Source: Clostridiales bacterium UBA3277
GTDB taxonomy: Bacteria > Bacillota > Clostridia > Oscillospirales > Oscillospiraceae
Length of the DNA: 18,549 bases
Assembly (NCBI GenBank): GCA_002362145.1
Contig: DETX01000099.1
Span: 1 to 18,549 of the forward strand
Direction of reading: 5' to 3'
Positions 16,438 to 18,549 of this stretch are shown piece by piece (the stretch's first letter is position 1; every line of letters starts with the position of its first letter). The position numbers and the translations under genes were made by a program. Below the pieces are notes generated by a model. It saw nothing but the letters and a program-made list of their open reading frames with translations, did not search any database and was not told where the DNA came from.

Positions 16438-17317
16438 GCGGCGGACGGGAAGAATTGTCCGCTCCCTCAGCGGATTTTATGATGTGATGACCGAGAGAGG
16501 CCTGGTGACCTGCCGGGCCCGGGGAATTCTGCGCAAGGAGGGGATTACCCCCCTGACGGGGGATCTGGCCGAAATCACCGTGGAAGCGGGCCAGGGCATG
16601 GTGGAGAAAATCCTGCCAAGGAAGAACAGCTTCGTCCGTCCGGCGGTGGCCAATCTGGACGCCATGGTGATCTTCGCCGCCAACGCCAATCCTGTCACCG
16701 AGCCCTACCTCATCGACCGGGTGGCGGCCATTGCCGGGGACCAGGGGGTGCCGGTGTATCTGTGTGCCAACAAGTGTGACCTGGACCCGGCGGCGGAGCT
16801 GGTGAGGATTTATGAGCACGCGGGTTTTCCGGTGCTGCGCACCAGCGCCGAGACCGCCCAGGGGGTGGAGCAGCTGCGCGCGCTGCTTGCCGGCAAGCTC
16901 ACTGCCTTCACCGGCAACTCCGGCGTGGGCAAGAGCAGTATCCTCAACCGCCTCTGCCCGGAGCTGGCGCTTCCCACGGGGGAGGTCTCCGAGAAGCTGG
17001 GCCGGGGCCGCCATACTACCCGCCATGTGGAGCTGTACAGTTTGGGGGATAATACCTTTGTGGCGGACACGCCGGGATTTTCCTCCTTCGATACGGACCA
17101 GATGGAGCTCATTTTAAAGGAAAACCTCCAATACGCCTTTCCGGATTTCTCGCCCTTCCTGGGAAAATGCCGCTTTGACGACTGCACCCACCGGAAGGAG
17201 CCGGACTGCGCTGTCCGCACAGCCCTGGCGGCGGGGGAAATCGAGGAAAGCCGGTACGAGAGCTATTTAAGGCTCTACGAAAAGTCCGAGCAGATTAAGC
17301 TCTGGGAATTGAAATGA
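16430..17317 (+). CDS. rsgA: Ribosome small-subunit-dependent GTPase RsgA
   Basis: Circularly permuted GTPase that checks late 30S subunit assembly; in other Firmicutes it is a PrkC substrate. The 295-residue protein has an N-terminal OB-fold (about 1-63), then the permuted G motifs: NKCD (114-117) first, GNSGVGKSS (162-170), RGRHTTRHVELY and DTPGFSSF. A C-terminal zinc site has Cys247, Cys252, His254 and Cys260 (pattern CRFDDCTHRKEPDC). The start lies 8 nt inside prkC without a strong ribosome binding site, implying coupling. The stop lies at the base of a strong terminator, so it ends the operon. rpe and thiN, often next in Firmicutes, are not present. Confidence 0.97.
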   Translation: MAERRTGRIVRSLSGFYDVMTERGLVTCRARGILRKEGITPLTGDLAEITVEAGQGMVEKILPRKNSFVRPAVANLDAMVIFAANANPVTEPYLIDRVAAIAGDQGVPVYLCANKCDLDPAAELVRIYEHAGFPVLRTSAETAQGVEQLRALLAGKLTAFTGNSGVGKSSILNRLCPELALPTGEVSEKLGRGRHTTRHVELYSLGDNTFVADTPGFSSFDTDQMELILKENLQYAFPDFSPFLGKCRFDDCTHRKEPDCAVRTALAAGEIEESRYESYLRLYEKSEQIKLWELK

Positions 17318-17353
17318 GGAAAATCCCGCGCCCAACCGGCGCGGGATTTTCCT
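17317..17353 (+). terminator. Intrinsic terminator ending the cdaA-rsgA operon
   Basis: A perfect 16-bp stem (left arm 17317-17332, loop CAACC, right arm 17338-17353) with core ATCCCGCGCC / GGCGCGGGAT, preceded by AAAA and containing TTTT on the 3' side. It begins on the last base of the rsgA stop. The A and T flanks make it look bidirectional, though no converging gene is in the window. The next promoter's -35 box starts two bases after the stem. Confidence 0.9.
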
Positions 17354-17354
17354 C

Positions 17355-17384
17355 TTGACACAGACGGAGGGGCCCCGGTATAAT
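17355..17384 (+). promoter_or_regulatory. Consensus promoter for the AbrB-like gene
   Basis: Perfect TTGACA (17355-17360) and perfect TATAAT (17379-17384), spaced by 18 nt. The spacer contains the self-complementary octamer GGGGCCCC (17369-17376), which could be an operator for this or another regulator. The predicted start near 17391 gives a very short leader of about 28 nt with an AAGGAGG site. Confidence 0.85.
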
Positions 17385-17418
17385 TAGTCGTACAAAACAT
17401 ACCAAGGAGGATGGCCGC

Positions 17419-17634
17419 ATGGGAGTGCCCAAGGGAAAATACGCCTGGACGGTGACAGTGGGGGAGAAGGGGCAGATCGTGATCCCCAAGCAGGCCCGGG
17501 AGGTTTTCGGCATCAGGCCCGGGGATAACCTGGTTCTGCTGGGAGACGAGAAGCGGGGCCTGGCGATTCCGCCCAAATCCATGTTCGCCCGGTTTGCCGA
17601 CGCCATTTTTGATTCCGGCGAGGAGGAAACGTAA
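17419..17634 (+). CDS. AbrB/MazE/SpoVT-family DNA-binding protein
   Basis: A 71-residue protein with one swapped-hairpin AbrB-type domain covering most of its length: WTVTVGEKGQIVIPKQARE, then VFGIRPGDNLVLLGDEKRG. Such proteins bind DNA as dimers or tetramers and act as transition-state regulators or antitoxins. The C-terminal FARFADAIFDSGEEET tail is acidic. A strong AAGGAGG (17404-17410) precedes ATG 17419. It forms a one-gene unit with its own consensus promoter and terminator, so there is no toxin gene next to it and a MazE-like antitoxin role is unlikely from context. In clostridia similar small proteins often precede ABC transporter genes, but none follows here. Targets unknown; autoregulation is plausible. 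Confidence 0.9.
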   Translation: MGVPKGKYAWTVTVGEKGQIVIPKQAREVFGIRPGDNLVLLGDEKRGLAIPPKSMFARFADAIFDSGEEET

Positions 17635-17643
17635 AAGCGGAAA

Positions 17644-17672
17644 CCGAGGCCCTTCCGGGGCCTCGGATTTTT
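17644..17672 (+). terminator. Intrinsic terminator after the AbrB-like gene
   Basis: A 9-bp perfect stem, CCGAGGCCC / GGGCCTCGG, with a TTCCG loop, followed by ATTTTT (T-run 17668-17672). It lies 10 nt after the TAA stop of the AbrB-like gene. A textbook terminator. Confidence 0.93.
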
Positions 17673-17807
17673 GTGCAGGCCGGATTGGAGCGTCCCCGGA
17701 GAAACGTCCTTCTCCCGGAGATTGACGTCCTTGGGAGAAAGAAAAAAGAATTCTCCGAATTTCACGAAAATGCGCATATATTTTTGTAAGTTTTTCTGAA
17801 AATGTGC
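17673..17807 (+). promoter_or_regulatory. A+T-rich region upstream of the S10 operon promoter
   Basis: No gene is visible here. The left half holds three imperfect repeats built on CGTCC followed by GGAGA-type sequence (near 17691, 17704 and 17725), plus an inverted repeat GGAGAA / TTCTCC (17734-17739 and 17751-17756). The stretch 17776-17800, just before the -35 box, is rich in A and T runs and looks like an UP element for the RNA polymerase alpha subunit, as expected for a highly expressed ribosomal operon. The repeats have no known role. Confidence 0.5.
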
Positions 17808-17836
17808 TTGACAAGCCGGGAAAAACATGGTATCAT
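17808..17836 (+). promoter_or_regulatory. Strong promoter of the S10 ribosomal protein operon
   Basis: Perfect TTGACA (17808-17813), a 17-nt spacer, and TATCAT (17831-17836), with an A+T-rich tract upstream. Transcription should start near 17843. No gene lies between this promoter and rpsJ, leaving an unusually long leader of about 265 nt. Confidence 0.88.
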
Positions 17837-17842
17837 ACTTGA

Positions 17843-18107
17843 GCGCGTATGGGATCACTATGCGTGCGATGCAATGATGCAGGAGATTGCGTCTTATGAC
17901 GGTAACTTCTGCGGAGTATGTCCGGTCATCGGGCGGCTGAACTGCTTCAATGCGCTTGCGTATATCGCCGGGCGCGTGAAGAATGGGTCGGCCTCGGTCG
18001 GCCATTTTTCACGGCCAGGAATGATACGCACGGCGGCGCGGACAAACAGTTCGACCGTACCCAGACACTACGCAAACTGAGTACGTATTTCAAGGAGGAA
18101 AACAAAC
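17843..18107 (+). promoter_or_regulatory. Structured 5' leader of rpsJ, candidate attenuator or r-protein binding RNA
   Basis: About 265 nt without a convincing reading frame. Three hairpins are visible. (1) GATGCAAT / ATTGCGTC at 17868-17893. (2) A long one at 17971-18016, pairing GTGAAGAATGG with CCATTTTTCAC around a smaller inner stem and a CTCG loop; the inner part is followed by TTTTT, so it can look like a terminator. (3) CAGTT...CGTA / TACG...AACTG at 18047-18079. The hexamer GCGTAT (17845-17850 and 17958-17963) can pair with ATACGC (18024-18029), allowing alternative folds. In Bacillus and E. coli the S10 operon is controlled by protein L4 through its leader; that this RNA works likewise is inference. 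AAGGAGG (18092-18098) serves rpsJ. Confidence 0.6.
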
Positions 18108-18416
18108 ATGGCAAACCAGATGATCCGCATTCGGCTGAAGGCCTACGATCACCAGCTGATCGACGCCAGCGCGGCCAAGATCGTGGAGACCGGCAAGCGC
18201 AACGGCGCCCAGGTTTCCGGCCCCATCCCCCTGCCCACCAAGAAGGAAGTTGTTACCATCCTTCGGTCCCCCCACGTCAACAAGGACTCCCGTGAGCAGT
18301 TCGAGCGCAGAACCCACAAGCGTCTGATCGATATCCTCAACCCCAGCCAGAAAACCGTTGAGGCTCTGATGAGCCTGGACCTTCCCGCCGGAGTTGAGAT
18401 TGAGATAAAGCTGTAA
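18108..18416 (+). CDS. rpsJ: 30S ribosomal protein S10
   Basis: Protein of the 30S head that also acts as NusE in transcription antitermination with NusB. The 102-residue sequence is full length and has the family blocks [21 protein letters not shown] (core [12 protein letters not shown]), [40 protein letters not shown] and [13 protein letters not shown]. An ideal AAGGAGG lies 9 nt before ATG 18108. It is the first gene of the S10-spc ribosomal operon, after a long leader and before rplC. The following 114-nt spacer is longer than the other gaps in the window. Confidence 0.99.
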   Translation: MANQMIRIRLKAYDHQLIDASAAKIVETGKRNGAQVSGPIPLPTKKEVVTILRSPHVNKDSREQFERRTHKRLIDILNPSQKTVEALMSLDLPAGVEIEIKL

Positions 18417-18530
18417 TCACGTAACAATGTTTACAGCAGCCCGCACTGTCTGGCATCGGGCGGACGGGTCATGTCGGAGGCTTCCCCAATGGGCCGCCGA
18501 CCAATAACCTAATAAAAGGAGTAAGAAACC
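18417..18530 (+). other. Structured spacer between rpsJ and rplC
   Basis: This 114-nt gap contains two potential hairpins: GCCCG / CGGGC (18439-18443 with 18457-18461, 13-nt loop), and GTCGG / CCGAC (18473-18477 with 18497-18501) extended inward by GGC / GCC-type pairs. No T-run follows either one, so termination is unlikely. AAAGGAG (18515-18521) is the rplC ribosome binding site. Function unknown; a ribosomal-protein binding RNA or processing site is possible. Confidence 0.5.
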
Positions 18531-18549
18531 ATGCAGAAAGCAATCATCG
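18531..18549 (+). CDS. rplC: 50S ribosomal protein L3, start only (cut by window edge)
   Basis: Only six codons are present, reading MQKAII. This matches the usual start of bacterial L3 (MQKAIIGKKIGMTQ in relatives). The ATG at 18531 follows AAAGGAG at a 9-nt distance and lies directly after rpsJ, where rplC is expected in the S10 operon. The call rests on position and these few residues. Confidence 0.85.

Noticed and set aside
17419..17634. Toxin-antitoxin pair with the AbrB/MazE-like protein as antitoxin
   Set aside because: No second gene follows; a terminator starts 10 nt after the stop codon.
17802..18080. 92-codon open frame in the rpsJ leader
   Set aside because: It would start upstream of the predicted transcription start, has no ribosome binding site, and its translation looks random. 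No shorter leader peptide with a clear site was found either.
1..18549. Mobile element, defence system, CRISPR array, tRNA or rRNA
   Set aside because: I read through the window for terminal repeats, transposase or integrase motifs, regular repeat-spacer patterns and tRNA/rRNA sequence and saw none. The gene content is core housekeeping.

Overview
The window looks like a core chromosomal segment of a GC-rich Gram-positive anaerobe of the class Clostridia. The family is probably Oscillospiraceae, near Flavonifractor, Pseudoflavonifractor or Lawsonibacter; the family is inferred from gene order, protein flavour and GC content, not from a search. Clostridial signs are a CdaA/CdaR diadenylate cyclase pair, RemA beside gmk, a PASTA kinase with its PP2C phosphatase beside rsgA, strong AGGAGG-type ribosome binding sites, and near-consensus sigma-A promoters. 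Almost everything is housekeeping. I see no transposon, prophage, CRISPR array, rRNA or tRNA gene.

Left part (1-2560): a PfkB-type sugar kinase (probably KdgK) runs leftward and is cut by the window edge. Diverging from it is a two-gene unit, a DUF3343 (Se/S carrier-like) protein and a class V aminotransferase-fold cysteine desulfurase, with overlapping stop and start codons. This pair is known from selenium-linked gene neighbourhoods.

Central part (2640-17353): a near-perfect promoter starts a tightly packed run of 15 genes, all on the + strand: cdaA, cdaR, an RseC-family membrane protein, yicC, remA, gmk, rpoZ, priA, def, fmt, rsmB, rlmN, a PP2C phosphatase, prkC and rsgA. Spacings run from -14 to +55 nt, and I see no internal terminator before the strong hairpin at 17317-17353. 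If transcribed through, the run joins c-di-AMP synthesis, nucleotide supply, RNA polymerase omega, replication restart, initiator formylation and deformylation, 16S and 23S rRNA methylation, 30S maturation and the cell-wall-sensing Ser/Thr kinase pathway. glmM, which usually follows cdaR, is replaced by the RseC-like gene. coaBC (often between rpoZ and priA) and rpe (often after rsgA) are absent from their usual places.

Right part (17355-18549): a one-gene unit encodes a small AbrB/SpoVT-type DNA-binding protein with its own consensus promoter and terminator. After about 470 nt without a gene comes the start of the ribosomal protein S10 operon. That gap holds an A+T-rich promoter region and a roughly 265-nt structured leader. 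rpsJ is complete, a structured 114-nt spacer follows, and only the first codons of rplC are present. The leader and the spacer are the most interesting non-coding parts, as possible ribosomal-protein autoregulatory RNAs.
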